DNA of 64,000 bases from Terriglobia bacterium (GCA_020073215.1 JAIQFO010000006.1:100253-164252); one strand, 5' to 3'; positions 18,174 to 26,502 are shown, counted from the stretch's first letter. A program made the numbers and translations. Notes: a model not told the origin generated them from the letters alone.

Positions 18174-19145
18174 GTGGCAGAAAACACGGGTATAAGCTGG
18201 GCACACGATACGTGGAATCCGTGGATGGGGTGCGATAAGGTTGGGCCTGAGTGCCGCCATTGCTACATCGACCGCCAGAAATGTTTCAACGGTGAGCGTG
18301 AAGCATTTGGTTCGGTTAATCGCACCAAGACCACTTGGGACAATCCGCACAAATGGGAAATTGATTGCGCCATCCACAACTACGCCAAGCGGGTGTTCAC
18401 CTGTTCGATAAGCGACTTCTTCCACGCCAAGGCTGACGCATGGCGGGATGAGGCATGGCGCATTATCAAAAAATCGTCCCGTCTCGCTTGGTTAATCCTC
18501 ACCAAGCGTCCCGCGCTGATCGAATCACGCCTACCTGCGGATTGGGGCGAGGGGTATCCCAACGTTTGGCTAGGCGTTTCGACGGGCTGCAACAAGACGC
18601 TGCACAGGATGGATATGCTTCGCAAGATTCCTGCGGCGGTGCGTTGGGTGAGCACGGAGCCTTTGCTGGAAGACGTCTCACAGGACATCAACTTCGATGG
18701 GTTTCACTGGGTCGTAACAGGCGGGGAGAGCGGCTTCGGGGAAGAGTATATGTACGACCCTAAAGATGATTGGCGCATGGTCACGAGAAAGATAAGTGTG
18801 GACAACGATGATATTGACCTGCCATTGAATCCTAACTATAAAATAGTCCAAGTCCCAGCCGCGAAAGAGACTGTCTTGGGTCGCCGCACGATGATGCTGA
18901 AATGGGCGGAAAACCTGCGCGATGTGACCAAGGCGGCGGGCCTGGCGTTTATGTTTAAGCAAGTGACGGCACCTAATAGCGGCGTCGGCGTGAATGCGTT
19001 AGGCCGCGATTGGCACGAGTTCCCCCCTGCGCCTCACGGACTAGCTTGGGCACCACGGAATCCCATCCCTGCAAAGAATCACTGGACGGACGTGCAAATC
19101 GAGAACCTGTGGACGGAACAAAACCAGCGCAAATCTGGTGTTTGA
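18174..19145 (+). CDS. Phage Gp37/Gp68-like protein (DUF5131)
   Basis: A 323-residue protein of the DUF5131 family, found in phages and mobile elements. It begins MAENTGISWAHDTWNPWMGC and has the hallmark Cys cluster CDKVGPECRHCY, which resembles a metal- or Fe-S-binding site; a radical-SAM-like role has been suggested for the family but is not proven. TKRPALIE, WLGVSTG, STEPLLEDV and TGGESGFG are further family landmarks. The GTG start at 18174 has AGGAG 6 nt upstream. It follows the Lys/Ala-rich gene by 83 nt. Confidence 0.85.
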   Translation: MAENTGISWAHDTWNPWMGCDKVGPECRHCYIDRQKCFNGEREAFGSVNRTKTTWDNPHKWEIDCAIHNYAKRVFTCSISDFFHAKADAWRDEAWRIIKKSSRLAWLILTKRPALIESRLPADWGEGYPNVWLGVSTGCNKTLHRMDMLRKIPAAVRWVSTEPLLEDVSQDINFDGFHWVVTGGESGFGEEYMYDPKDDWRMVTRKISVDNDDIDLPLNPNYKIVQVPAAKETVLGRRTMMLKWAENLRDVTKAAGLAFMFKQVTAPNSGVGVNALGRDWHEFPPAPHGLAWAPRNPIPAKNHWTDVQIENLWTEQNQRKSGV

Positions 19146-19253
19146 GGAACAGGCATAAAGTTTGGCGTCGGCTGTGGTGCGGAGGCAAATCCCGCGATGG
19201 CCTGTTGGGATAATTGTCCGGCTCATGAAGTACCGGCGGCTTAGACCTCTTTA

Positions 19254-19320
19254 GGGGTGCGACGACCCCTTGCCTCCGAACCCGACTGTGACAGAGTCAC
19301 GGTCCGACCCCACGCGGGGG
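19254..19320 (+). ncRNA. Candidate structured RNA: three hairpins in a row
   Basis: Hairpin 1 is GGGGT/ACCCC (19254-19258, 19265-19269). Hairpin 2 is GACTGTGAC/GTCACGGTC (19284-19292, 19296-19304), 9 bp including one G-T. Hairpin 3 is CCCC/GGGG around ACGC (19308-19320). No tRNA cloverleaf fits. The strand is not determined by the sequence; plus is assumed from the neighbours. Confidence 0.35.
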
Positions 19321-19413
19321 CGGCATCTTCGAACCGTCCGATCCCCCGGCACAAAACAAAAGGCATTCCAGTTTCGCGGGGAGCCAGTATTACCCAAGTG
19401 GAGGTAAGAAAAC

Positions 19414-19461
19414 ATGTCAAAGAAGCAAAGAAGAGAAGCGACTAACAGAAGTGCTTCTTAA
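19414..19461 (+). CDS. Possible micropeptide
   Basis: Fifteen codons (MSKKQRREATNRSAS) preceded by GGAGG at 19400-19404. The ribosome site is good but the frame is very short; it could be a leader peptide. Confidence 0.25.
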   Translation: MSKKQRREATNRSAS

Positions 19462-19491
19462 GAAAATCAACCTGCAACGAGGGGAGGCGAT

Positions 19492-19854
19492 ATGAACCAC
19501 GACGAGGTATTGAAGAAAGCGATTAAGTCGCAGGGCGAAGAGGGAGTGATTGTGCACAAGTGCCAGATGCCATTGGACGGGTCTGCCTACATCAAGTGGG
19601 ACACGATGAAGCTAGTCGTGGACAAGGTTGAGAAGGGCGGCAACCTTGAGATGCAGGTATGGGGCGGTCTCTGCGGCGAGGCGGAAAGCGAGCGCTGCGG
19701 CCGCCCAGCGGAGAACATCGTCGTGTGCAAGGAAAACCCAGAAGTCATTCATGCCGCCCGTGGCTGGACTTACCTGACGGGCTGTGGCGGCCACCACATA
19801 TGCGACAGTTGCATGGACAGGCTGTGGGGCATGACCTGCGTGCAGAAGCAGTAG
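19492..19854 (+). CDS. Cys-rich hypothetical protein
   Basis: A 120-residue protein with GGGGAGG upstream of ATG 19492. It has several Cys and His residues (VHKCQ, GGLCGEAESERCGR, VCKENPE, TGCGGHHICDSCMD) that could bind one or two zinc ions. The C-terminal CxxC pair (ICDSC) resembles a zinc ribbon or treble clef. It is probably a phage-type DNA- or protein-binding adaptor; no family is recognised. Confidence 0.65.
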   Translation: MNHDEVLKKAIKSQGEEGVIVHKCQMPLDGSAYIKWDTMKLVVDKVEKGGNLEMQVWGGLCGEAESERCGRPAENIVVCKENPEVIHAARGWTYLTGCGGHHICDSCMDRLWGMTCVQKQ

Positions 19855-20134
19855 ATTATTCGTTCCCCGGCTCGAGGTAGTCGCCGAGCAGCAGGCTGAG
19901 GTCGGCGTAGACCAGGGGTCGTACGGCTTCCTGATCGCTAGGTCACGCTTCGCGTTGGCGGGCAGTTCAGGAGTCCGAGGCTGCAGCAGAAGCCTCACCG
20001 ATAAGTACAAGGCACTCGCCATTGACGTTGCCACGGGCGGGCATATTGCTGCCGCGCATCGTGCCGAGGAAGAGATCACCGTCAATGCGCCAGCCGCGCC
20101 GTTGCAACCAGAGCCATCGGTTGCGACGGCGTAA
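19835..20134 (+). other. Open frame without a clear start, coupled to the next gene
   Basis: A protein-like frame (VVAEQQAEVGVDQGSYGF... to ...EPSVATA) ends at TAA 20132-20134. It has no ATG or GTG start; the only in-frame near-start is TTG 19955, without a ribosome site. Its stop overlaps the next ATG (TAATG). It could be the +1-shifted continuation of the 19492-19854 gene or a gene damaged at its 5' end. Confidence 0.35.
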
Positions 20135-20283
20135 TGAGTGAGGGCACGGAAGATCGTGCCCCACAAGTTTTCAGCACCCAACTGCAAGGGCAGGGTGCAG
20201 CGCCGGCAACGGCATCGCGGCCCTGGATTACCGTTGATGGCGAACTAAATCGAGTATTAAAGGAGCATGGCGCAAATGGCTAG
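20134..20283 (+). CDS. Small hypothetical island protein
   Basis: A 49-residue frame (MSEGTEDRAPQVFSTQLQGQ... LNRVLKEHGANG). Its ATG overlaps the stop of the preceding frame (TAATG) and its 3' end overlaps the next gene, a packing typical of phage-like gene strings. No family is recognised. Confidence 0.45.
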   Translation: MSEGTEDRAPQVFSTQLQGQGAAPATASRPWITVDGELNRVLKEHGANG

Positions 20284-20488
20284 AACGATATATTTCCCCG
20301 ATCTATCTCAACAACTACAGGGCGCTCTCTGGCAGTTCGACAGCGTCTATGACTTAGGCAACGGCACCGCGTTGGCGATCGATTACCCCGATTACGGGAA
20401 CCCCGCTGATACGTGCCCCAACCACCGCCCTATCGTCGCCGTCATCAGCTTGGACACGGGCGAGGAGCTCATAAGAAAGGAACTCTAA
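20276..20488 (+). CDS. Small hypothetical island protein
   Basis: A 70-residue protein (MARTIYFPDLSQQLQGALWQ...). AGGAG lies at 20261-20265, a fair distance before ATG 20276; ATG 20267 is too close to it. It appears to be a small mixed alpha/beta protein. It overlaps the end of the 49-residue frame by 8 nt. Confidence 0.5.
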   Translation: MARTIYFPDLSQQLQGALWQFDSVYDLGNGTALAIDYPDYGNPADTCPNHRPIVAVISLDTGEELIRKEL

Positions 20489-20492
20489 AAGC

Positions 20493-20564
20493 ATGAAGCG
20501 TTCCGTCGATTTCGCCAAGAAGGTCTGTAACACAAAGGGAGAAACCAATGCCCCAACCATGTAA
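20493..20564 (+). CDS. Possible micropeptide upstream of the J-domain gene
   Basis: Twenty-three codons from ATG 20493 (MKRSVDFAKKVCNTKGETN...), ending within the start of the next gene. It might be a coupling leader; evidence is weak. Confidence 0.22.
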   Translation: MKRSVDFAKKVCNTKGETNAPTM

Positions 20565-20982
20565 ATACAGACCCGCAGCCACGGTGAACCGTGAAGGCGT
20601 CAAGCCCGATCCCACATCCGCCGCTCGAATGCGGGCGTACCGCAAGCGGAAACTTAACGCTGAGCGTGAAGCCGAGAGAACATTCGATAAAGCCTACCAA
20701 GCCGCCTACGAGCAACGGCAACGAGAAGGCCGAGCCCATATTTTCACCGGTCCCGACTCACCGCTCTGGGAGTTTTACCGAATGCTTGGTCTCAGACCGC
20801 TTGAAGGCGAAGTGATGGGCTGCGAAGCTATACGGCAAGCGTGGAAACGTAACGCCGCTCGTCTACATCCAGATCGTCCTGACGGCGATGCAGTTAAGGC
20901 GGCGAGGCTAAATGAACTTCGGGCAATGGTAATGAAAATAAGAGGTTGGAATCATAACGAAGGAGTTACAAATGAGCATTGA
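20548..20982 (+). CDS. J-domain-like (DnaJ-type) island protein
   Basis: A 144-residue protein. Residues ~15-65 are a charged helix rich in Arg, Lys and Glu. Residues ~75-135 fit a J domain: FYRMLGLRP, then helix II AIRQAWKRNAARL, the diagnostic HPD motif (LHPDRPDGD), and helix III AARLNELRAMV. J domains stimulate the ATPase of Hsp70 (DnaK). A free-standing small J protein in a mobile element probably recruits the host DnaK, for example in replication or assembly; this role is inferred. GGGAG lies upstream of ATG 20548, and the next gene overlaps it by 11 nt. Confidence 0.72.
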   Translation: MPQPCKYRPAATVNREGVKPDPTSAARMRAYRKRKLNAEREAERTFDKAYQAAYEQRQREGRAHIFTGPDSPLWEFYRMLGLRPLEGEVMGCEAIRQAWKRNAARLHPDRPDGDAVKAARLNELRAMVMKIRGWNHNEGVTNEH

Positions 20983-21364
20983 TAGGTTTTACAAATTCGA
21001 AGACGGCAAGCGGGTCGAAATGCCCCGCATCTATGTGAATAACGATCCTGCATCGTGCCGCATCGACGGTTACGATACCGCAGGTGACTTCAAGGTTTAT
21101 CTCCACCACGGCGGCGATGTCACCTTCAAGGATTGCGAGGAGAAAGGCTTCCATCAAGTGGACGACTGCTATTTCTTTCGCACGCTCAAAGAAGCTCGGG
21201 CTTTTTGTGAAGGTGGTTGGAAGAAATATAAATTCACGGGCGAATACGCAGATGACATGACAGCAAGCATCTACGTTCACGACCACTCGAATAAGAGGGG
21301 CACCATTCTCGCCAACTTCGAGGACAGCAAACTAACCGCAGGACTGGAGAAAACAAATGAGTGA
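20972..21364 (+). CDS. Hypothetical island protein
   Basis: A 130-residue soluble protein with aromatic and charged residues (MSIDRFYKFEDGKRVEMPRI...). AAGGAG precedes the ATG. It overlaps both neighbours (11 nt and 8 nt), so it is part of a tight polycistronic string. No motif is recognised. Confidence 0.6.
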   Translation: MSIDRFYKFEDGKRVEMPRIYVNNDPASCRIDGYDTAGDFKVYLHHGGDVTFKDCEEKGFHQVDDCYFFRTLKEARAFCEGGWKKYKFTGEYADDMTASIYVHDHSNKRGTILANFEDSKLTAGLEKTNE

Positions 21365-21956
21365 AATCCACGACTTGAACTTCAAACTCGACAGCATCGT
21401 TTCCGCTCACAAAAAGGAGAGTGATGCCGAGGCGGAAATCGTTTACGAACGTCCGCATCGCTTCCCAATATTTGACGCCAACCGCAATAAGCTGTATGAG
21501 GCGGCGAAGATCATCGGCGAGATGTGGTGTAATCTCGACGCCAATGACCCTGACCCCGATCTTGAAGACGACGAATTTGTCTACCGTGGCGGCGTCATCA
21601 TGCTCACTTTCAGGTACTACAGCCCCTATGCGGATGGCTGGGTTGATCTGACCTACAACCAAGTCATCACCGACATCTTCTACGGTCAACGCTGGTATCA
21701 CCAGCACAAGACATGGAACGACGTGATGGCTGAGTTGGATAAGGATGCCAAAGCCAAGGAAGCGGCAAGGAGCACACAACTGTCAGTGAACTCAAAGGGC
21801 AAGAGGTATTGCGATTGTGAAGTCTGTGACAGCATGACCGAGGCTGGCTGCCCTAATGCACCCACGCTCGACACGGGCGGCAAGTACTATTGCCACTGGT
21901 GTGCACCATACCCCAACGGGCCTGAAGGCCCAACGAACCGTCACGAGACCCGGTGA
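21357..21956 (+). CDS. Hypothetical island protein with Cys-rich C terminus
   Basis: A 199-residue protein. The first ~140 residues are acidic and aromatic (EDDEFVYRGGVIMLTFRYY). The C-terminal ~45 residues hold a Cys cluster (YCDCEVCDSMTEAGC...YYCHWCAPYP) that could bind zinc. It overlaps the previous gene by 8 nt. The function is unknown. Confidence 0.6.
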   Translation: MSEIHDLNFKLDSIVSAHKKESDAEAEIVYERPHRFPIFDANRNKLYEAAKIIGEMWCNLDANDPDPDLEDDEFVYRGGVIMLTFRYYSPYADGWVDLTYNQVITDIFYGQRWYHQHKTWNDVMAELDKDAKAKEAARSTQLSVNSKGKRYCDCEVCDSMTEAGCPNAPTLDTGGKYYCHWCAPYPNGPEGPTNRHETR

Positions 21957-22030
21957 AGAGTCTAGACGACGCCGGAATCAACGATCACATCGTGGATGCC
22001 GGCCGAAAACTGAAATGCACCGGTACGTGA
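21953..22030 (+). CDS. Possible micropeptide
   Basis: Twenty-five codons from a GTG (GTGA overlap with the preceding stop) to TGA 22028-22030. The overlap is typical of coupled genes, but the product is too short to judge. Confidence 0.22.
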   Translation: MKSLDDAGINDHIVDAGRKLKCTGT

Positions 22031-22034
22031 CAAC

Positions 22035-23315
22035 ATGGGGACCATATACCTGCTTCACTTCGATCAAAAGATCGGCCGCAGCCAACACTATCTTGGTTGG
22101 ACGAGGAACCTGGACCAGCGTCTCGACGACCATCGTACCGGTCGCGGCGGCAAAACCACGGCGAGGTTTCGCGCGGCCGGTATCGGCTTCGAGCTGGCTG
22201 CACAGTGGTCAGGCTCCCCGGACGACGAGAAGCGCTTCAAGAACAGGAGCCTGCGATCGCTTTGCTCGATCTGCAAGGAGAAAACAATGACAGTACTCGA
22301 AGCAATGCAGCAGAATGCAGACGTAAACAGAAAAGTGACGATGTCACTCACGGATCTAACCCGCGTGACCAAGAACTCGCGCTCTCGGGTCAGACAAGAG
22401 CTGAAGACTCTGCTGGACGGAGGCAAGATGACCGTCTCCAGCAAGGGTGATGCCGGCCGGAACAAAACGGTCTACCAACTTGCACTGTGCGTGCCGTTGC
22501 CTGCCACTGTGCAGGAAAACTGTGCACAGCACAGTGCCGCCCAGTCAATTCGCACAGCGGAGCAAGATACAACTAACTCTGTTGAATCGACGGAACTTAA
22601 CACAGTCCCACCACACAGTGCCGTGCGCACAGTTCAAGCCGGTGATTCCGCCCAGTCAAATGGCTCCTCCAGTGACGGCAGTCCGGTACTAAACGCACAG
22701 ACCGCGCACGCCACCTCTATGCCTCCCGCGTTGTTGTTCTTCAAAGACGTCGAGGGTATAGGTCCCTGCCTCGACCTGACCCGCCACTACATCGCCGATC
22801 TTGAGATCGTGAATCTCGCGCTCCGCTATCCGGAGTGGTCATCCAAACATTTTCATTCCGGCACGCTTAGCGTCTTTCATATTCCTTACCGTGACTCCAG
22901 GGTCGAGGACACCTTCCATGCGCTCCTATTCTTCCCTGGTAACGCGGCTGACTCAAAGGTTTGCGACCGGTGCAACCCGAACTCAGCTTCTCCCAGCTCA
23001 CTTTGCCGCCAGCACCTACTAATGCACCAGTTACGCAGTGCGTTCCCCAGCGCCGTAGAAGTTCACGCCCAGGTTTGCCGGATAGACAAATACGCCCAAG
23101 CACTATATGACGTGCGCCGCTTCTGCACTCACTGTGCCGGCTCATCGTTGCCGGCAGGCATGTTCCCGGGCTTCGAGTACGTGCCGCATGAGCGTCCCAT
23201 CAGTCCCAATGTCAGTACCCCCCAAGGTGTTGCCGATCCTGCGTGTTCCGCCGGCTCTAGGCAAGATTCTGTGCATGCGGACAGGGGCGCTGCGCCGGCT
23301 TCCGAAACTGCCTAG
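22035..23315 (+). CDS. GIY-YIG nuclease-like domain fused in frame to an HTH-type protein
   Basis: A 426-residue frame. Residues 1-82 resemble a GIY-YIG nuclease domain (TIYLLHFDQKIG, HYLGWTRNLDQRLDDHR, ending RSLCSICK). Residues ~85-155 look like a winged helix (VTMSLTDLTRVTKNSRSRV... GKMTVSSKGDAGRNKTVYQL). A low-complexity Ser/Thr linker and a C-terminal Cys-rich part with CDRCNP and CTHCAG follow. A strong ribosome site (AGGAG, 6 nt spacing) precedes an in-frame ATG at 22287, so a separate 342-residue protein without the nuclease domain may also be made. The active-site Tyr positions are partly altered (YLGWT). Confidence 0.65.
   Translation: MGTIYLLHFDQKIGRSQHYLGWTRNLDQRLDDHRTGRGGKTTARFRAAGIGFELAAQWSGSPDDEKRFKNRSLRSLCSICKEKTMTVLEAMQQNADVNRKVTMSLTDLTRVTKNSRSRVRQELKTLLDGGKMTVSSKGDAGRNKTVYQLALCVPLPATVQENCAQHSAAQSIRTAEQDTTNSVESTELNTVPPHSAVRTVQAGDSAQSNGSSSDGSPVLNAQTAHATSMPPALLFFKDVEGIGPCLDLTRHYIADLEIVNLALRYPEWSSKHFHSGTLSVFHIPYRDSRVEDTFHALLFFPGNAADSKVCDRCNPNSASPSSLCRQHLLMHQLRSAFPSAVEVHAQVCRIDKYAQALYDVRRFCTHCAGSSLPAGMFPGFEYVPHERPISPNVSTPQGVADPACSAGSRQDSVHADRGAAPASETA
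22276..22289 (+). promoter_or_regulatory. Internal ribosome binding site and start
   Basis: AGGAG at 22276-22280, 6 nt before ATG 22287, in frame within the GIY-YIG fusion and exactly at the domain border. It is a better site than that of the full-length start at 22035. Confidence 0.5.
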
Positions 23316-23869
23316 CCCTTTTGCTAGGTCTGTGGGGCCCTAGGCTGCTGCAGCCCGAGCGCCAGCATTCTGGCCACCTGGTGCCGCGCTCCAAGAGCGG
23401 GCGCTGGTACTAGCCGCAACCGGCAACGTAGTTATTATTACGGCCCGGTGATTACCGCCCGGACTTCCAACGCTGACTTTGAAAAGTTGCTATCTGCTGC
23501 CGCGATGGAAGCGCGGGTGATTTCGCCGAAGGGCTAGCGCGCCCGCGCGCCCACAGCTTTCCGCCCGGCAAAGTGAATTACCCCTGGCTCTATGCCCGGC
23601 GGAGCAACGCGACGCCCGATTCCCAAACCTTGCGCTGTTTTGGGCGCCAGCCGGGAATTAGGCTGGCAGACGAGGCGCAGTCCTTTCTCCGCCACGCTGG
23701 GCGTTACGCTCCGGCAATCAACTCACCTTGCTCGCCCTTCTCTTAGTTTGAATCCAATCCCGGCAACATCATCATGTTTTCCCAATTCCAATTGCTTATG
23801 TGAGAGCAACTCGTGCCCACCTGCGTGCGATTCGCTCCAGATGTTAATTCACCCTAGTGAGGCAATTAA
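23316..23869. other. Intergenic stretch in the island
   Basis: About 550 GC-rich nt without a convincing gene. Only short, low-quality frames are present. No strong hairpin with a T-run was seen. Confidence 0.5.
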
Positions 23870-24532
23870 ATGTTAGAAGCCACCGAGCAATGTCAGGACG
23901 CAGTCCTTGCAGAATCCCAAGTCCCCGAAATACCCCAGCCAGAAACTCCATCGCAGGACGAAATAGCCCTGACTGACCAGATCGTCCAGCTTTGGCAAAT
24001 TCATCTGGATTTTCGAGCCTCGATCAAGAACGAAACGCAAAAGTTCCGTAGCCTACGCGACGAACTCGCCAGACATCTCTCCGAGATGAAACAAGTGCTC
24101 GCAAAACCGGGCCGTAATGGTCAGTGGTCATCATTCTTGAAAGAGCACAAAATTCCCCGCGGCACGGCGGACAGGCTCGTTCAAAAGTACGAGCGGACTC
24201 TCAGCACGCACGCAAATTGCCTCACCGAGCAATTAGCCGAGCCCACAGAGGAAGAAATCCAGAAACTTTTTTTCAAGGTTTTCCCGAAGCTGCGCTGGGT
24301 ACTTCGCACCCCACAAAGCGTCTACCGCTTCATAGATCTGCTGTCCTTATCCAGCGATGGAATATGTCGTCGGCTGACTGAGGAAGGGCTCCTTCTTATC
24401 AAACCTCTGGCACAATCACAATCTGATGCTCCGCAAGACCTAGCCATGGAGCCCTCGCCTGGAGAAACAGCGATCGAGTCCCAGATGGTTTCGGCGCCTT
24501 CAATGGTCGAGTCAGATGGCGAGTTGATGTGA
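23870..24532 (+). CDS. DUF3102-like phage/plasmid protein
   Basis: A 220-residue acidic protein. Residues ~40-115 form a long helix (LWQIHLDFRASIKNETQKF, LRDELARHLSEMKQVL) followed by GQWSSFLKEHKIPRGTADRLV, a pattern seen in DUF3102-type proteins of phages and plasmids, which may bind DNA. The last ~50 residues are low complexity. It opens with ATG 23870 after a weak ribosome site. The function is unknown. Confidence 0.6.
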   Translation: MLEATEQCQDAVLAESQVPEIPQPETPSQDEIALTDQIVQLWQIHLDFRASIKNETQKFRSLRDELARHLSEMKQVLAKPGRNGQWSSFLKEHKIPRGTADRLVQKYERTLSTHANCLTEQLAEPTEEEIQKLFFKVFPKLRWVLRTPQSVYRFIDLLSLSSDGICRRLTEEGLLLIKPLAQSQSDAPQDLAMEPSPGETAIESQMVSAPSMVESDGELM

Positions 24533-25068
24533 CAGTGGAACTGCAGGGTCCGCGAAATCGTCGAGTGGTCCAGCGTCCATTGTCGGACGATCCCCAGAAA
24601 CGTCCGTAGCGCGTGGGGGTGCAGTACAGCCTGGTGAGGAAGGGGCTGATTAATTATTGACACACACCCAGACTGAAATCACTGCTTGCCCTGGCTGCGA
24701 GACGTGCCCGGGGCAAAAGCCGCGTGCTGGTCCTCAAAAAGTAGGCCGCTTAACGTGACCGGCACTAAATGCAACCACGCAGAACCAGCCGGCAACCGCC
24801 CTCAGGCGAATTGCCGCAGGTCCTACGGACTGTCCCCAGCCTGAGACGTAGCCTTGCCTCGTTGCTGATGTTTTCTAGAGTAAGCCTTCGGAAATCTGTA
24901 AACGCTGTTGTATCAACTAGTTGCGGCTATCGATTTTGGAGTTTTAATTGGTAGAATAGGGGTAGTGAACACCCTTTCGTCCGCAGCCCTCAGATACGAT
25001 AACTCCCTATTTTTCAGTACTTTTCTGGCACTTGTGAAAACCGCCACCAGTTTAGGGGGGAAATCAGA
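24533..25068. other. Intergenic stretch with one Cys-rich micro-frame
   Basis: About 535 nt without a normal-sized gene. A TTG-started 33-codon frame at 24657-24758 contains ACPGCETCPG, which could be a tiny zinc-binding peptide; support is weak. A TAGAAT-like -10 box near 24951 may serve the next gene. Confidence 0.4.
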
Positions 25069-25656
25069 ATGAACGAGTGCCAGCCGATCGAACCACGCCT
25101 GCAGGTCGAGATTAATGGCATGCGGGCCAAGTCTGTGCGCCTGCGATCTCATCCGGGCGCGCCCCGTGACTTCGATGTGGTTGTTGAGGACCCGTGGCTG
25201 GGAGTCTTCGCCCTCCACCGCCAGTTCGATCTGCTTGCGAAAGAAGAAGGTTCGGAGTGGCGCGCGGTAACGTTGGATGAGCTCCGGAGCATTCTTCTAG
25301 CAAACAGAGGTGTTCGGGATACCGATGACGAGAGAAACGACCATCAAACACTTGAGCTCACCCCACCTGGCGAGCCGAATGAATTCGCTGGGGCCGGCCC
25401 GAAACTGGTTCGGTTGGGAACGATCATCGGCCTAGATGCATGTGTCCAACGCATTGCAACTCTCTTTTATAGGGCTTCGATTCCGCACCTCAGGGCAGGA
25501 GCAACCTTCGTCGTTCCATCCATGCTAAATGCCCGGGAGTGTTTGCTTCGAGCCGGCTTTTGCCAGGACCAGCGGTACGAGTCCGTTCTGTTCGACCCCG
25601 AGAGCAAAATTGCGATTCGACTATTGGAGCGCGACCCGCGAGCGCTTCTACGATAG
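25069..25656 (+). CDS. Hypothetical protein
   Basis: A 195-residue soluble protein starting at ATG 25069 after GGGGGG. The first ~85 residues look beta-rich (LQVEINGMRAKSVRLR, DFDVVVEDPWLGVFAL). The second half is mixed alpha/beta with RAGATFVVPSMLNAREC. No family or catalytic motif is recognised. It comes before the phosphatase gene, 62 nt apart on the same strand. Confidence 0.6.
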   Translation: MNECQPIEPRLQVEINGMRAKSVRLRSHPGAPRDFDVVVEDPWLGVFALHRQFDLLAKEEGSEWRAVTLDELRSILLANRGVRDTDDERNDHQTLELTPPGEPNEFAGAGPKLVRLGTIIGLDACVQRIATLFYRASIPHLRAGATFVVPSMLNARECLLRAGFCQDQRYESVLFDPESKIAIRLLERDPRALLR

Positions 25657-25718
25657 TTGACCGGGTAATTTCCTCCCCCAACAACTGAGATCGAAAACGG
25701 AAGGAGATTTGACCGATC

Positions 25719-26138
25719 GTGGCAATCAGTGGAACACCGTTCGAGCGGCTGTTTGTGGGCGGGCTACGGGACGCTGAACGCTTGGCTTCTGCGAATCCGC
25801 TGCAGATTGCGACGGTCATCAATCTCAGCCTGGAGCAGTCTATGCGGAAGTGTAAGGAAATTTATTACGAGCACATTCCGATACCTGATGACCAGGTCGT
25901 CCCCGCCCCAAAGCTGGATGAAGCTCTGATGGCGATTACTCAACACATTCGCGGCGGTCGAGTGCTAGTCCACTGCGCGGCGGGGATGAGCCGAAGCGTC
26001 GGCGTAGCCGGCTTGTATATGCACGTAGTAGGGTACACGACCTTCGAAGCGGCCCTTCGCACAATTGCCCAGCAACGCGAGGTAGATCTTTCACCCGCCA
26101 TGAAGCGAAGCATAAGGAACTATCCGGAAGCAATTTAA
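25719..26138 (+). CDS. Dual-specificity protein phosphatase-like
   Basis: A 139-residue cysteine phosphatase. The P-loop HCAAGMSRS (HCx5R) at residues ~86-94 follows strand RVLVHC, and the general-acid Asp lies in PIPDDQV about 34 residues earlier. It starts VAISGTPFERLFVGGLRDAE, the usual N-terminal strand of compact dual-specificity phosphatases. It would remove phosphate from Ser/Thr/Tyr, or possibly from lipids or RNA. The GTG start at 25719 follows AAGGAG at a rather long distance. A small gene follows 15 nt downstream. Confidence 0.85.
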   Translation: MAISGTPFERLFVGGLRDAERLASANPLQIATVINLSLEQSMRKCKEIYYEHIPIPDDQVVPAPKLDEALMAITQHIRGGRVLVHCAAGMSRSVGVAGLYMHVVGYTTFEAALRTIAQQREVDLSPAMKRSIRNYPEAI

Positions 26139-26153
26139 TTAGGAGGAAACTCG

Positions 26154-26357
26154 ATGAAACCTGTCATTTTGAAGGATGGCGCAGGCAATCCCCAAGGAGT
26201 GATCCGAGAATTGGCCGGGGACCAAGAAAGGCTCTGTGATCGGGCCGGGAACGCTGTCGCCACCTACCGGCGGAATGTTAACTTTACGTACGACAACAAT
26301 GGCGTACGCTTCGGAAGCGGCAACCGGCTGGCGGGCCTAGTCGAACACAAAGAATAG
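26154..26357 (+). CDS. Small hypothetical protein
   Basis: A 67-residue protein (MKPVILKDGAGNPQGVIREL...) with a strong ribosome site (TTAGGAGGAAA) before ATG 26154. It contains two short repeats of the kind KDGAGNPQGVI / CDRAGNAVATY, which look like a beta-hairpin repeat. It probably shares a transcript with the phosphatase. Confidence 0.55.
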   Translation: MKPVILKDGAGNPQGVIRELAGDQERLCDRAGNAVATYRRNVNFTYDNNGVRFGSGNRLAGLVEHKE

Positions 26358-26502
26358 TCAGCCCGGTGGCTGTCTGCAGGCCCTTTCGCCCCGCAGGGAC
26401 GACTGATTGCCCCTCATCCATCCCCTCCCCTAAGTGATTGCAGTGGCAGCATCGATGCTGGCGCCGGTGTGCCAGCCGTGTGCCAGATTTGGAGGAGAGT
26501 TT

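Larger units (their letters stand above)
19146..19491. other. Structured intergenic region in the island
   Basis: About 345 nt without a gene of normal size. It contains three successive hairpins (19254-19320, listed separately) and one tiny reading frame at 19414-19461. Confidence 0.5.

Noticed and set aside
19300..19360. Possible tRNA gene (CTTCGAACCGTCC looks like a T arm)
   Set aside because: No matching acceptor stem or anticodon arm can be drawn; only hairpins are supported.
19612..20187. 191-codon minus-strand frame in the island
   Set aside because: It is antisense to plus-strand genes with ribosome sites and tight overlaps; composition is Ala-rich shadow type.
23341..23360. CTGGCCACC near 23370 as right attachment site of the tRNA-Phe island
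   Set aside because: Only nine bases match the tRNA 3' end and the match does not extend.
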